DNA of 64,000 bases from Alteromonas lipotrueiana. Its GTDB lineage: Bacteria > Pseudomonadota > Gammaproteobacteria > Enterobacterales > Alteromonadaceae. This document shows, one piece after another, positions 17,810 to 27,192 of the stretch. Positions within the stretch are counted from its first letter, which is position 1. Each line of letters opens with the position of its first letter. Below the pieces are notes generated by a model. That model worked only from the letters and a program-made list of their open reading frames with translations. It did not search any database and was not told where the DNA came from. Location of the stretch: contig NZ_JAESDK010000019.1 of NCBI RefSeq assembly GCF_019249245.1, forward strand, positions 1 through 64,000, written 5' to 3'. The position numbers and the translations under genes are program-made.

Positions 17810-18247
17810 TTATTTTTTCAAAAGATATTCATGTTCCGGGTCTACTATGACCCGGCCCGCCATGGCCTCCCGGCCCAATAGCATTAAATAGGTCATCTCA
17901 GAGCGGTCGGTCAGGGTTAACTGTATGTCCCAGCGCTCACCGCCCAACACCATTGGAGTTTGTATCACGTATCGCCGCTCGCGTGTAGCAGTGGAGCTTT
18001 TAACCCGTTTTTTCCCCAACACCGGAGCTTTTCGTCGAATCACCCGATTTACATTATGAATATCAGGGTGTATGTCAAAGCTCACCCAGAGCTGATCGTC
18101 TTCTTCAAATTCTTCTAAGTTATCTACATGCAACGACGAAGTCGTGGCACCGGTGTCCACTCGTATATGTAATGCTTCAATAGCCAGCGCGGGTAGGTCG
18201 CAGGTTTCCAGCGCTCCTACCAGTTGTTTAGAGTCAGATTGTGTCAT
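17810..18247 (-). CDS. RimB-like retropepsin-type protease (PF05618, 'Zn protease' family)
   Basis: 145 aa. The family has been labelled ATP-dependent Zn protease, but the active-site-like motif RVDTGATTSSLHV (about 28-40) is an aspartic-protease DTGA. Other conserved parts are RYVIQTPMVLGG and YLMLLGREAMAGRVIVDP. In pseudomonads a RimB protease works with RimK in controlling ribosomal protein S6 glutamylation. Here it is the last gene of the tight operon rimK - M14 peptidase - rimB (6-nt gap to the M14 gene). It is convergent with crbR. Confidence 0.83.
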   Translation of the reverse strand: MTQSDSKQLVGALETCDLPALAIEALHIRVDTGATTSSLHVDNLEEFEEDDQLWVSFDIHPDIHNVNRVIRRKAPVLGKKRVKSSTATRERRYVIQTPMVLGGERWDIQLTLTDRSEMTYLMLLGREAMAGRVIVDPEHEYLLKK

Positions 18248-18253
18248 ATGGAA

Positions 18254-19279
18254 CTACTCCACTACAGGGGGTTCACCCAGAACCAGGTTATCTTGCAATA
18301 ATTCCACATGCTCTGCCACCGATTCAGCTTTGCTAAAATAGGCAATGTGATATACCGCTTCGCCTTCCTGGGCAAGGGGGATATTTTGTTTACCAATAAT
18401 GACCCCTTCAGCAGGGCTGATAATTTCTGCTTGAACATCGCCGAACGGATCAGCAATTACAGCCAGTTTATCCCCTTTTTCTACAAAATCGCCTAGCTGG
18501 GCTCTGTGTGTAATAAAACCACTTTCAGGAGCGCGAACCCAGCCGCTTTCGCGTGCAATAAAACGTTCAATATCGTGCCCGGTATGTTTGCGTTTGTTCA
18601 GCATACCCAAATGACGCATAGTGCTGATAATTCCGCGCATTCCGGCTCGAATTGAAAACTCGTCATAACGAAGAGCCTGACCCGCTTCATACAGCATCAT
18701 TTTAATACCAGCTTCGCTGGCTGCTTGTCGCAATGAACCATCGCGAATATTTGCATTCAATAGCACCGGCACACCAAATGCTTTGGCCATTTCCAGTACT
18801 TCGGGATCATCAAGATTGGCCCGAATTTGCGGCAAATTACTGCGGTGAATTGCGCCGGTGTGCAAATCAATGCCCACATCGCATTTAGAGACTACCTCGG
18901 TAAAAAACAAATTCGCCAGTCGGCCGGCTAAAGACCCTTTCTTACTGCCCGGAAAGCTGCGATTTAAGTCGCGACGGTCGGGCAGGTAGCGTGACTGGTT
19001 TAATACACCGTAAACATTTACCATAGGTACTGCTACCAGCGTGCCACGCAAGCGCTCAATAGATTTTGAACGAATCAGGCGTGCGACAATTTCGATGCCG
19101 TTTAATTCGTCGCCATGAATTGCCGCAGAAACAAATAAAGTAGGACCAGGGCGTTTACCGCGCTTTACATACACCGGAATACTCATATGAGTTGCGGTAT
19201 ACAAAGGGGGCATTTCAAGTTCTATACGGGTTGTTTCGCCCAAAGCAACAGATTTGCCACCAATTACAAAGTCGTTCAC
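18254..19279 (-). CDS. Succinylglutamate desuccinylase/aspartoacylase-family (M14) hydrolase
   Basis: 341 aa. Zinc ligands of the family are visible: His and Glu in AAIHGDELNG (about 54-62) and His in GIDLHTGAIHR. The C-terminal domain (about 250-330) is a biotinyl/lipoyl-like barrel (ESGFITHRAQLGDFVEKGDKL), common in this COG3608-type group. It lies 5 nt after rimK and 6 nt before the rimB-like gene. Since RimK adds glutamates, an enzyme of an amidohydrolase family in the same operon could remove or trim them; that role is my inference. Confidence 0.82.
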   Translation of the reverse strand: MNDFVIGGKSVALGETTRIELEMPPLYTATHMSIPVYVKRGKRPGPTLFVSAAIHGDELNGIEIVARLIRSKSIERLRGTLVAVPMVNVYGVLNQSRYLPDRRDLNRSFPGSKKGSLAGRLANLFFTEVVSKCDVGIDLHTGAIHRSNLPQIRANLDDPEVLEMAKAFGVPVLLNANIRDGSLRQAASEAGIKMMLYEAGQALRYDEFSIRAGMRGIISTMRHLGMLNKRKHTGHDIERFIARESGWVRAPESGFITHRAQLGDFVEKGDKLAVIADPFGDVQAEIISPAEGVIIGKQNIPLAQEGEAVYHIAYFSKAESVAEHVELLQDNLVLGEPPVVE

Positions 19280-19284
19280 AAGCG

Positions 19285-20190
19285 TTAACCTTTACCACGA
19301 GTTTTAGTTTTATGGGCAGCGGCATTTTTTTCGATAAACTCAATGACCATTCCCGCCACATCCTTACCGGTTGCAGCCTCAATACCTTCAAGTCCCGGAG
19401 ACGAGTTTACTTCCATAACCACCGGGCCATTGGCAGCACGTAAAATATCAACGCCACAGCAGTTTAGTCCCATGGTGCGCGCAGCATCTATTGCACACTT
19501 ACGTTCGTCCGGGGACAGCCGTGTAAGGCTGGCCGAGCCGCCTCGGTGTAGGTTAGAGCGAAACTCTCCGGGTGCTGCCTGACGTTTCATGGCTGCCACC
19601 ACTTTACCGCCAACAACAAAACAGCGAATATCAGAGCCGCCGGCTTCTTTAATGTATTCTTGCACCAAAATACTGGCGTTCAGGCCCATGAAAGCCTCAA
19701 TGATAGACTCAGCGGCTTTTTGTGTCTCGGCCAGAACCACGCCTATTCCTTGCGTGCCTTCAAGAAGTTTGATAACGACCGGCGCACCGCCCACATTTTT
19801 AATCAAATCATCAATTTTATCAGGATGATGAGCAAAACCGGTACGCGGCATTCCAATGCCTTTACGTGACAACAGCTGTAACGAACGAAGCTTATCGCGT
19901 GAACGGCTGATTGCCACTGACTCGTTAATACTGTACGTGCCCATCATTTCAAACTGGCGTACCACCGATGTGCCATAAAAGCTGACTGATGCTCCAATAC
20001 GTGGAATGACAGCATCGTAGCGGGGCAGGCGTTTACCTTTGTAACGTACAGAAGGGTTTGCACTGGTGACATCCATGTAACAATGCATGGTATCGATAAT
20101 ATCTACCTCGTGGCCATGTGCTTTGGCAGCTTCTTGCAAGCGACGGGTAGAGTAAAGGCGCGGATTACGGGATAAAATAGCGATGCGCAT
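19285..20190 (-). CDS. rimK: Ribosomal protein S6 glutamate ligase RimK
   Basis: 301 aa from the ATG at 20190 (AGGA upstream). The start [18 protein letters not shown] matches the family exactly; a longer frame to 20232 is not supported. The ATP-grasp fold has [14 protein letters not shown] (ATP binding), [20 protein letters not shown] and metal-binding [13 protein letters not shown]. RimK adds Glu residues to the C-terminus of ribosomal protein S6 and makes poly-glutamate in vitro. It is the first gene of an operon with the M14 hydrolase and rimB-like gene. The last residues are basic (HKTKTRGKG). Confidence 0.95.
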   Translation of the reverse strand: MRIAILSRNPRLYSTRRLQEAAKAHGHEVDIIDTMHCYMDVTSANPSVRYKGKRLPRYDAVIPRIGASVSFYGTSVVRQFEMMGTYSINESVAISRSRDKLRSLQLLSRKGIGMPRTGFAHHPDKIDDLIKNVGGAPVVIKLLEGTQGIGVVLAETQKAAESIIEAFMGLNASILVQEYIKEAGGSDIRCFVVGGKVVAAMKRQAAPGEFRSNLHRGGSASLTRLSPDERKCAIDAARTMGLNCCGVDILRAANGPVVMEVNSSPGLEGIEAATGKDVAGMVIEFIEKNAAAHKTKTRGKG

Positions 20191-20371
20191 GAAATAGCGT
20201 CCTGTTATATATAAATGCGCAACGACTACCATTAATTGCTGCTGCGCCGGTCAATAGCCACGCTATCATAAACGACGTATGAATAATGCACATACAAAAT
20301 TTATTATGACAACGAACAAAAAAATCTATTTGCATTAATTAGTTAATGCCGTTCAGTAACAAAACCATTCA

Positions 20372-23300
20372 CTATAGCTGGCGGTGCCGAACCATGCTTT
20401 GCAACAATGCCCGTAACTTCGCCGGCTTTAGTGGTTTACTTAAATATTTAACCCCTTGCTCAGAAGCTAAATGAAACAGCGTCTCATCACGATTGGCCGT
20501 GATAAGAGAAGCAGGAACCACCGTATCTAACGTATTTCGAATGGCTTCAATAAGCTGCAAACCATTACGCAATTCGTCTAATTGATAGTCCATAAGTAAA
20601 ACCTGAGGACGAACACGCTGGGCTGCTTCTAAAGCCGCATCCCAGTATTGCGCCGTGGTCACTTCGACGCCCCATTTCTCTAATACGGTTTTTAGCGCAT
20701 TCAGATTTTCTTGTTGATCATCAACACACAATATTCTTAGCCCTGAAAACGAACCAATACGCGCCGGCGCTGCGCGCGAGGGCTGTGCAGCCGGCTGCGC
20801 GATAGGCAGCAGTAAGGTAAAGCAGCTTCCTTTACCTGGAATCGATCGAACGCTACATGTGCCGTGCATTGCGATGCTAAAGCGTCGAACAATAGCAAGG
20901 CCAAGACCTACACCAGGCTCAATACTATCCTGGGTTCGATAAAAATCACTGAATATATGCTGCTGTTGAGCAGGATTAATGCCTACTCCGGTATCAAATA
21001 CGCGTATCTGGATTGAGCCCTGATAAGGACGGGCGGTAATGAGCACCTTACCCGAAGAAGTATATTTGACCGCATTAGACAATAAGTTTTGAACAATCCG
21101 ATAAAAGTAGGTTTTATCTGCCATTACCCAACAATCACGAATGGCAACGTTAAGCTTCAGGTTTTTTTCGGCTGCGCGCATCTGAATCTGGCCTATTAAG
21201 GGCGAAAGCTGCGCCGGTACCGACAAAGGCTGTAAAGATGGGCGCATTTCCCCCTGGTCCAGGCGGGCGATGTCTAACAGCGTGCCGATTAAATTCTCAC
21301 TTGAACTCACACTGTCACTTAGCCGATTCACGATTTGCCGGCTGGACTCCGGTAGCGCGGAGTCGTGCAGTGCGCTGATATAAAGCTTTGCGGCGTTTAA
21401 AGGTTGCAACACATCATGGCTGGCCAAAGCCAAAAACCGACTCTTGCTGGCATTGGCGTCTTCAGCAGTTTTGCGGGCTTGTATCAGTTCTTGTTCGGCT
21501 TCACGTCTTCGCTCTATTTCCAGGCGCAATTCTGCGTTTATCGAGTAGACCTCTTCGGTACGTTTTTTAACACGTGCTTCAAGATCAATATTTGACTCTT
21601 CCAAGGCTTGTTGAACTTCAATATGCCCCGTAATATCGTTAAAGCTGGTAACAAACCCGCCCCCGGGCAAGGGGTTACCCACCATTTCAATTACTCTGGC
21701 ATCGCGTCGCTGCCGAATGAAGCGGTATGCGGTACCCGCCCGCAGGTGTTGTAGACGTTTTTCTATATGTTCGGAGACATCACCTGGGCCAAACTCTCCC
21801 TGTTCGGCATTGTAGCGAATCAATTTTTCGATAGGCGTGCCGACATTTAAAAAGTTTTCGGGATAGTGATACAGGTTAGCGTATTGCTTGTTCCAGGCGA
21901 CAAGGTGTAAATGCTTGTCTATCACACTAATACCCTGGTCGATGTTTTCTAACGAGGTCAACAGTGCGGTCATATTGAATTGCATAGCCTGAGTGGTATC
22001 GTCAAAAAAGTTAACCACTTCGGTTAAGTCCAGTTTTTTTCCGCGGATAACACTGTCAATCAATACCTTGGCACTGGCAGCCCCGATAACACCACCTAAG
22101 GCTCTTTCACAAAATGCGATAAAGTCGTCATCGGGTAGGGCGTCGCGGGATAAAGGTTGTTGGCTGGTTTTTTTATAGTGATTTAACAGTTGGGCGCAAC
22201 GGCCGGGCCCCATAAATGTCGACAGTAAGGTGATAAGATCGTCCACAGTCATGCTGCTGTTTTGGCGGGTACGGCCGGGCAACGAGGCTCCTGCCGGTGC
22301 CACAAAAGCTTCTGCCTGCAACCGGTCAACGAGCCGTGGCGATGTCATTATACTCACCAGCACATAGACCAGTGCATTTGCCAGCATACTAAGAAGAGCG
22401 CCGTGGCCTTGCAGGTCGGTTGAAGCCATGGCCCGGGGCGCAGTGCTAAGAAGAGGCATAGCCAGCCATACGGTCCAGCAAAAAAGTCCGGCAACAAGTC
22501 CGGCATAGACCCCATAGGCATGACCGCGCTTCCAGTACAGTGCGCCTAAAATAGCGGGCAGCAACTGCATGACCAAAGAAAAAGCAATAAGGCCGATAGA
22601 GTGCAGAGAGCGGCTGGTGGTCATCTGTTGATGATAAACAAAAGCCAAAAGTAAGATAACACCTATTGCAATACGACGTATCAAGCGAATCTGAGCGCTG
22701 TAATCGCCCGTGCCTGAGCTATGCTGAGAACGGGACAATAAGCGTGGCAAAATAACATCATTGGTAAGCATGGTACTTAACGTAAGCGTTGCTACAATAA
22801 TCATTGCGGTAGCGGCAGACAGACCGCCAACAAACACAATGATTTGTAGCAGCAACGAGTCAGAATACATCGCCATAGACAACACATAAGTATCTGGCTC
22901 AACACCGGTACCGGCAAAAAGCTGATTTCCTGCAATAGCAATAATAGGAATCACCAACGCGATGATTGTCAGATACAACGGAAACAGCCAGCGGGCTGTT
23001 TTTAAATGGCTCAGGCTTAAATTATCTACAATAGCCACATGAAACTGCCGCGGAAGACAGATAACAGCCGCTGCCGCCATGATAGTTTCGGCCAGAAAAC
23101 TTGAGGAACTTAGCTGAGAAAGCGCTTCACTTGTAAAAAACAATTCGGTAATTGCAGAAACTCCCTGCTCATTCCACGTGGTGTATCCCACTATTGCCAC
23201 TAACACCAGAGCCAGTAATTTAATTGACGATTCAAAGGAGATTGCCAGCATCAGTCCGCGCCGATACTCAGTAACATCGGTTTGTCGGGTACCAAAATAA

Positions 23301-23797
23301 ATGGCGAACAAGGCAATAAATACGGTTGCCACCACAATGATAAACCGGGTATCACTTTGCTGGGTAAGAAGCTGAAAAGTGGCGCCAATCGCTTTTAATT
23401 GCAGCGCAATATAGGGAATGGTGGCCAGCAGTGCAATTACAGTCACCAATAAAGCCACGGGCTGGCGTTTGCCGTAACGAGATGCAATAAAGTCGGCGAT
23501 AGTGGTGATATGCTGCTTTTTGCTGACCAGGGTCATTTTGTAAATAAACCGGTAGCCGAACACATATAAAAGAATCGGGCCTAAAAGTATTGGTAGGTAG
23601 GTCCACGAAAAGCGACTTGCCTGACCCACTGAACCAAAAAATGTCCAGGCGCTGCAGTAAATCGCTAATGCGAGCGAATACACGGCCGGATGCGAGGTGA
23701 GCCATCGAGCGGTTACAGAATTCTTATCACCCCAGCGAGCGATATAAAACAAACTCACCAGATAAAATAATGCAAGTGCAATCCAGCCCACAGTCAT
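20372..23797 (-). CDS. crbS: CrbS-like hybrid histidine kinase fused to an SLC5 transporter
   Basis: 1141 aa. Domains in order: sodium/solute symporter-like membrane domain with about 12-13 helices (1-490), a STAC-like linker (about 510-590), PAS (about 620-730), coiled coil (735-770), HisKA with phospho-acceptor His in ALASHDVLQPLNAAKLY, HATPase (FDTGVGINPA, VGLGLAIVRRF) and a C-terminal receiver (ILCVDDQ, LLMDYQL, YLSKPLK). This architecture is that of CrbS/MxtR, the sensor of the acetate switch, whose partner CrbR is encoded next to acs in this window. Whether the transporter domain moves or only senses substrate is not known from sequence. rimK starts 181 nt downstream on the same strand. 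Confidence 0.88.
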   Translation of the reverse strand: MTVGWIALALFYLVSLFYIARWGDKNSVTARWLTSHPAVYSLALAIYCSAWTFFGSVGQASRFSWTYLPILLGPILLYVFGYRFIYKMTLVSKKQHITTIADFIASRYGKRQPVALLVTVIALLATIPYIALQLKAIGATFQLLTQQSDTRFIIVVATVFIALFAIYFGTRQTDVTEYRRGLMLAISFESSIKLLALVLVAIVGYTTWNEQGVSAITELFFTSEALSQLSSSSFLAETIMAAAAVICLPRQFHVAIVDNLSLSHLKTARWLFPLYLTIIALVIPIIAIAGNQLFAGTGVEPDTYVLSMAMYSDSLLLQIIVFVGGLSAATAMIIVATLTLSTMLTNDVILPRLLSRSQHSSGTGDYSAQIRLIRRIAIGVILLLAFVYHQQMTTSRSLHSIGLIAFSLVMQLLPAILGALYWKRGHAYGVYAGLVAGLFCWTVWLAMPLLSTAPRAMASTDLQGHGALLSMLANALVYVLVSIMTSPRLVDRLQAEAFVAPAGASLPGRTRQNSSMTVDDLITLLSTFMGPGRCAQLLNHYKKTSQQPLSRDALPDDDFIAFCERALGGVIGAASAKVLIDSVIRGKKLDLTEVVNFFDDTTQAMQFNMTALLTSLENIDQGISVIDKHLHLVAWNKQYANLYHYPENFLNVGTPIEKLIRYNAEQGEFGPGDVSEHIEKRLQHLRAGTAYRFIRQRRDARVIEMVGNPLPGGGFVTSFNDITGHIEVQQALEESNIDLEARVKKRTEEVYSINAELRLEIERRREAEQELIQARKTAEDANASKSRFLALASHDVLQPLNAAKLYISALHDSALPESSRQIVNRLSDSVSSSENLIGTLLDIARLDQGEMRPSLQPLSVPAQLSPLIGQIQMRAAEKNLKLNVAIRDCWVMADKTYFYRIVQNLLSNAVKYTSSGKVLITARPYQGSIQIRVFDTGVGINPAQQQHIFSDFYRTQDSIEPGVGLGLAIVRRFSIAMHGTCSVRSIPGKGSCFTLLLPIAQPAAQPSRAAPARIGSFSGLRILCVDDQQENLNALKTVLEKWGVEVTTAQYWDAALEAAQRVRPQVLLMDYQLDELRNGLQLIEAIRNTLDTVVPASLITANRDETLFHLASEQGVKYLSKPLKPAKLRALLQSMVRHRQL

Positions 23798-24010
23798 TTA
23801 ATTGTTATCCTTTTACCTGCTGACTATTTTGAGAAATATTACGATTTTTGCAGAACCGGCATAATCGCACGTTAGAAAAAGAAGATCACGAAACACGCTC
23901 AAATGTGTCTGATAAAGCTAACGATACTGTAATTCTGCCCACAGAAATAATGAGGTTGCCGTTACCGGCTTATAATAAAAAAATAATCCGCAAAAAGCCC
24001 TTCAGAACAA

Positions 24011-24039
24011 TTGACAAAAGGGCGTAGCTTGCGTAAATT
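24011..24039 (+). promoter_or_regulatory. Sigma-70 promoter of tRNA-Leu
   Basis: TTGACA at 24011-24016, a 17-nt spacer and TAAATT at 24034-24039, followed by a GC-rich discriminator (GCGCACCC) typical of growth-rate-controlled stable RNA promoters. Confidence 0.8.
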
Positions 24040-24084
24040 GCGCACCCACAACAACACGGATACGCCTGTATCTGTTGCTTGTAA

Positions 24085-24171
24085 GCCCAGGTGGTGAAAT
24101 TGGTAGACACGCTAGCTTCAGGTGCTAGTGACCTAACGGTCGTGGCGGTTCAAGTCCGCCCCTGGGCACCA
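24085..24171 (+). tRNA. tRNA-Leu (anticodon CAG)
   Basis: 87 nt including the encoded CCA. Acceptor stem GCCCAGG / CCTGGGC, D-arm with TGGTGAAATTGGTAGAC, anticodon stem CTAGC / GCTAG with loop TTCAGGT (anticodon CAG), long class-II variable arm TGACCTAACGGTCGT and T-loop GGTTCAAGTCC. The 3' end is the integration site of the element that follows and remains intact. Confidence 0.97.
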
Positions 24172-24178
24172 TTCCTTT
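24147..24178 (+). repeat. attL (tRNA 3' end)
   Basis: The exact 21-bp direct repeat 24158-24178 matches 31002-31022. Further upstream GGTTCA (24147-24152) is also matched at 30991-30996 at the same spacing, with five differing bases between, as expected for a decayed tRNA end at attR. Confidence 0.88.
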
Positions 24179-24290
24179 GTCTCATGACATCTCTTAAATA
24201 AAAATCACGCACTAAAAATCGCTTAATTTCAGTGGTTTATCGATATTTATAGTCCTTGTGGGTCTGTAAGCGTCTTGCTATGTCCAAATA

Positions 24291-24344
24291 TTTTAGTAAC
24301 ATTCATAGTAACATCAACGTTCAATCACCAGGGGCGATGTTACT
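24291..24344 (+). repeat. Integrase/Xis arm-type sites, left end
   Basis: Two direct AGTAACA copies 12 bp apart within 24291-24315, and the inverted copy GATGTTACT at 24336-24344, which ends 2 nt before the integrase ATG and so covers its RBS region. A 25-bp block with 3 mismatches to 24291-24315 occurs near attR at 30915-30939. They are probably binding sites of integrase or excisionase, with possible autoregulation. Confidence 0.6.
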
Positions 24345-24346
24345 AA

Positions 24347-25588
24347 ATGGCACGGACTACCATATCACTTAACCCTACACAGGTTGAGAAGGCCAAACCG
24401 AAAGAGAAGGAATACAACCTCTCAGATGGTAAAGGGTTGCAGCTTAGAGTGAAGCCCAATGGCTCAAAACTCTGGCTATTCAATTACTACCACCCGCACA
24501 CTAAAAAGCGCAAGAATTTAAGCCTTGGCCCTTATCCTGATCTTACCCTGGCAAAAGCAAGAGAGCAGCGAGATAAATACCGCACTTTGCTTGCCAATGA
24601 GATCGACCCGATTGATTACCGTGAGCAAGAGCGCACCAAAAGCGCAGAGAAGGCCGCAGCCACATTCATTACAGTAGCGGAGCAATGGTTAGCAATTCAC
24701 GCTACAAAGGTAACACCGGGTACCATAGCCAACATCAGACGCTCACTTGAAAAAGATGTTTATCCGCTAGTAGGCAAGTATCCCATTGAACAGATAACGG
24801 CCCCTAAAGCTATCGAGGTAATAAACTCAATAGTAGGGCGTAACAGCTATGAGATAGCTCGGAAAGTATCCAGGAGAATGAATAGCGTAATGACGTTCGC
24901 GGTTAACTCTGGAATCATCGCCCATAATCCTATAGCGGGTATTCGAGAAGTCATCCCATCATCGAAGGTTGCACACCGGGCAGCTTTACCGCCCGAAGAA
25001 CTGCAAACACTAATGAAAGCTATCCGCTATTCCTCAGCCAAAATATCCACCCGCTGCCTAATTGAGTTTCAGCTACATACGATGGTTAGGCCTGGTGAAG
25101 CTGCCGAAGCGGAATGGTCTGAAATTGACGAAGAAAAAGGCATATGGACGATCCCAGCCGCCCGAATGAAAATGGCGCGAGATCATTTCGTACCGCTTAC
25201 CTCGCAAGTAATTGAAATTCTCGAAACGATGAAGCCATTAAGCGCCCACCGCAAATATGTATTCCCATCCAGTACCAACCCTAAAAAATCAGCGAATCGA
25301 CAAACAGCGAACAAAGCTCTTAGAGATATGGGGTTAACGGGCAAGCAAACAGCCCACGGCCTACGCTCGTTAGCAAGTACCACCTTGAATGAACAAGCGT
25401 TTGACCATGATGTCATTGAAGCTGCGTTAGCTCATAGGGATGAAAGCGAGGTCCGCTCTGCTTACAACCGGGCGCAATACCTTGAACGCCGAAAAGTAAT
25501 GATGTGCTGGTGGTCGGAACATATTGAAAATTCGTTGGCTGGTAGGGCTACTGAATCCACCAGCAATGTCACGTACTTAGCAAAATAA
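24347..25588 (+). CDS. Tyrosine-type site-specific integrase (P4-like)
   Basis: 413 aa. An N-terminal DUF4102-type arm-binding domain (YNLSDGKGLQLRVKPNGSKL, about 23-42) is followed by a core-binding domain (about 100-190). The catalytic domain has Arg in LHTMVRPGEAAEAEW, the His-x-x-Arg motif in TAHGLRSLAST, His in ALAHRDESEVRSAY and the nucleophile Tyr in that last motif (AYNRAQY). Such enzymes insert elements into tRNA 3' ends, which fits its place directly after tRNA-Leu. No clear Shine-Dalgarno sequence is present; the arm-type repeat occupies the region just before the ATG. Confidence 0.96.
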   Translation: MARTTISLNPTQVEKAKPKEKEYNLSDGKGLQLRVKPNGSKLWLFNYYHPHTKKRKNLSLGPYPDLTLAKAREQRDKYRTLLANEIDPIDYREQERTKSAEKAAATFITVAEQWLAIHATKVTPGTIANIRRSLEKDVYPLVGKYPIEQITAPKAIEVINSIVGRNSYEIARKVSRRMNSVMTFAVNSGIIAHNPIAGIREVIPSSKVAHRAALPPEELQTLMKAIRYSSAKISTRCLIEFQLHTMVRPGEAAEAEWSEIDEEKGIWTIPAARMKMARDHFVPLTSQVIEILETMKPLSAHRKYVFPSSTNPKKSANRQTANKALRDMGLTGKQTAHGLRSLASTTLNEQAFDHDVIEAALAHRDESEVRSAYNRAQYLERRKVMMCWWSEHIENSLAGRATESTSNVTYLAK

Positions 25589-25603
25589 AGGTCTTGTTGA
25601 ACA

Positions 25604-26467
25604 ATGGCTAAAATAACATCTTGAAAAGACCTCCCTGAGTGGTTCTCGCTGGATAATTATGAATGTTTTAAAGATTATAGTTATCCAGTGCTTATTAGAG
25701 AGCTAAGCTTACGTCAAATGATTATGAAGGAACTGAAGGCTTGTAGACTAGGAACACTTGAGCTTGCTTATAGTGACATATGCAAGCAACGCTGGCTTGA
25801 AAAGGATCTTTTCAAAGCTATTAATGCAGGCTGTGTAGAGCTTTCCAAAGTTGTCAGCAAACTACCAGAAGGAAAGCCACTCAATATACCGTCGGACCCG
25901 TTTGATTTAGCTAACTACTCATACCCTAATGGTTGTGATGTGATGAGCCTGATGACGCCCAAAAATATTGAAAATCTACATGAAGTAGGAACAAGCTATT
26001 TGAGCGATACTAAAAATGTATCAAAAGGGTATTTGGAGACAGTAAAGTGTGCAATTCCTTTAGCAACTTTACTTTCCGACAAAGATGGTAAAAGTAGTAT
26101 CCGTGAGGGCGAGCTAATAGGCTCTATACCTATCAATATTGACCTGGCTAACTATCCTGACAAGGAAATATTGAAAGTTATGCCAAAACTTTTGAAAGCA
26201 TGGCGTAGCGAATTAGATATAGCAGAGCCAGCGAGTCTTCCTAACCCTAGAAAAGGAGATCGCGAAAAGTTTTTAGACTATAAGATACTTCCACTTTATG
26301 ACTTGCAGCTTTGGCTAGAATTCAAAAAAGCTCATATCAAGTTAAGCGTTCTAATAGTTACGTTGTTTCCTTACGGTGAGTTCGGGGAAGGGGAATACCG
26401 TAATGTAATAACTAAGTTTAAAACTAAGATTGAGCATCCCCACTATCAAAATAATCAAACACTATAG
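25604..26467 (+). pseudogene. DUF6387-like protein interrupted by an early TGA
   Basis: Reading from ATG 25604, the frame gives MAKITS, then TGA (25622-25624), then continues KDLPEWFSLDNYECFKDY and on without a stop to 26467 (287 codons in all). The part after the TGA looks like the proper N-terminus of a family that often sits beside such integrases (DUF6387, from memory). The next usable start is GTG 25688 with no RBS, which would give 259 aa lacking that N-terminus. So the gene is either broken by a nonsense change, read through, or carries a sequence error. It is rich in Leu/Lys with no signal or membrane segment. Function unknown. Confidence 0.6.
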
Positions 26468-26576
26468 AAATAATTTCAAAAATTCTTACGAAGAAAAAGA
26501 ACTATTTTTTATGTGTTAATTTATAGATAAACGACGTTGATAATTGCTCCTGTACTTAATCAAACAGGGCGAGACC

Positions 26577-26849
26577 ATGACAGACATAACCATCCTTCGT
26601 TTACCAGAAGTTCTTATTAAATCCGGAAGTAAACGCTCAACACTTTGGCACCAAATCAAAGAAGGTATCTTCGTACCGCCTATAAAGCTAGGGGGCCGTT
26701 CCTCTGGTTTCATTAAGCATGAGATAGAAGCCGTAATAGCAGCCAGAGCATTAGGTTTACCGGAAACTGAAGTTAAGAAGTTGGTAAGAAATCTGGTGGA
26801 ACGTCGGAAGCAATCCGCTTCAAAACTTCTTCAAGAACTCGTAGCGTAA
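26577..26849 (+). CDS. AlpA-like DNA-binding regulator / excisionase
   Basis: 90 aa from the ATG at 26577 (an earlier in-frame non-ATG start at 26544 is not needed). The first 55 residues (TILRLPEVLIKSGSKRSTLW, then IKEGIFVPPIKLGGRSSGFI) have the winged-helix layout of the AlpA/MerR-like family, which switches on integrase or acts as recombination directionality factor in P4-like elements. The C-terminal half is helical and basic. It is the first gene of a run 26577-28085 with gaps of 10 nt and a 4-nt overlap. Confidence 0.82.
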   Translation: MTDITILRLPEVLIKSGSKRSTLWHQIKEGIFVPPIKLGGRSSGFIKHEIEAVIAARALGLPETEVKKLVRNLVERRKQSASKLLQELVA

Positions 26850-26859
26850 GGGGACTGTC

Positions 26860-27192
26860 ATGAAAAATGAAGCTGCCCCGAAGGGCAACAACATCAATCA
26901 AACCATTACCAATTTAACCGCATCAAAAGACCCTGGCAAGCTTAAATCTATGCTTTTACGGTTTGCGAATGGTGCTCAGTATCATCGGTTCAGTGCGGAA
27001 CGAGTAGGTGATCATTGTCTACCAACTACAATCAGCGTTCTTCAGAAGATGTATTCCATTAGCTTTGATAGAAAACGGGTAAATGTAAAAAATAGATACG
27101 GGGGCGAATCATCAGTTTGTTTGTACTGGCTAAGTGGCCGCTCGTTGATAGTAGCCCGAAAGATTGCAGGTATAGAAAAGGGGGCTGCATGA
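26860..27192 (+). CDS. Unknown small protein of the element
   Basis: 110 aa, preceded by AAGGGG 7 nt before the ATG. No known motif. The middle (LKSMLLRFANGAQYHRFSAE, then TTISVLQKMYSISFDRKRV) looks like a helix-turn-helix/wing segment of the kind found in phage proteins that act next to a replication gene, but I cannot name it. It overlaps the next gene by 4 nt (ATGA), so the two are translationally coupled. Confidence 0.7.
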   Translation: MKNEAAPKGNNINQTITNLTASKDPGKLKSMLLRFANGAQYHRFSAERVGDHCLPTTISVLQKMYSISFDRKRVNVKNRYGGESSVCLYWLSGRSLIVARKIAGIEKGAA

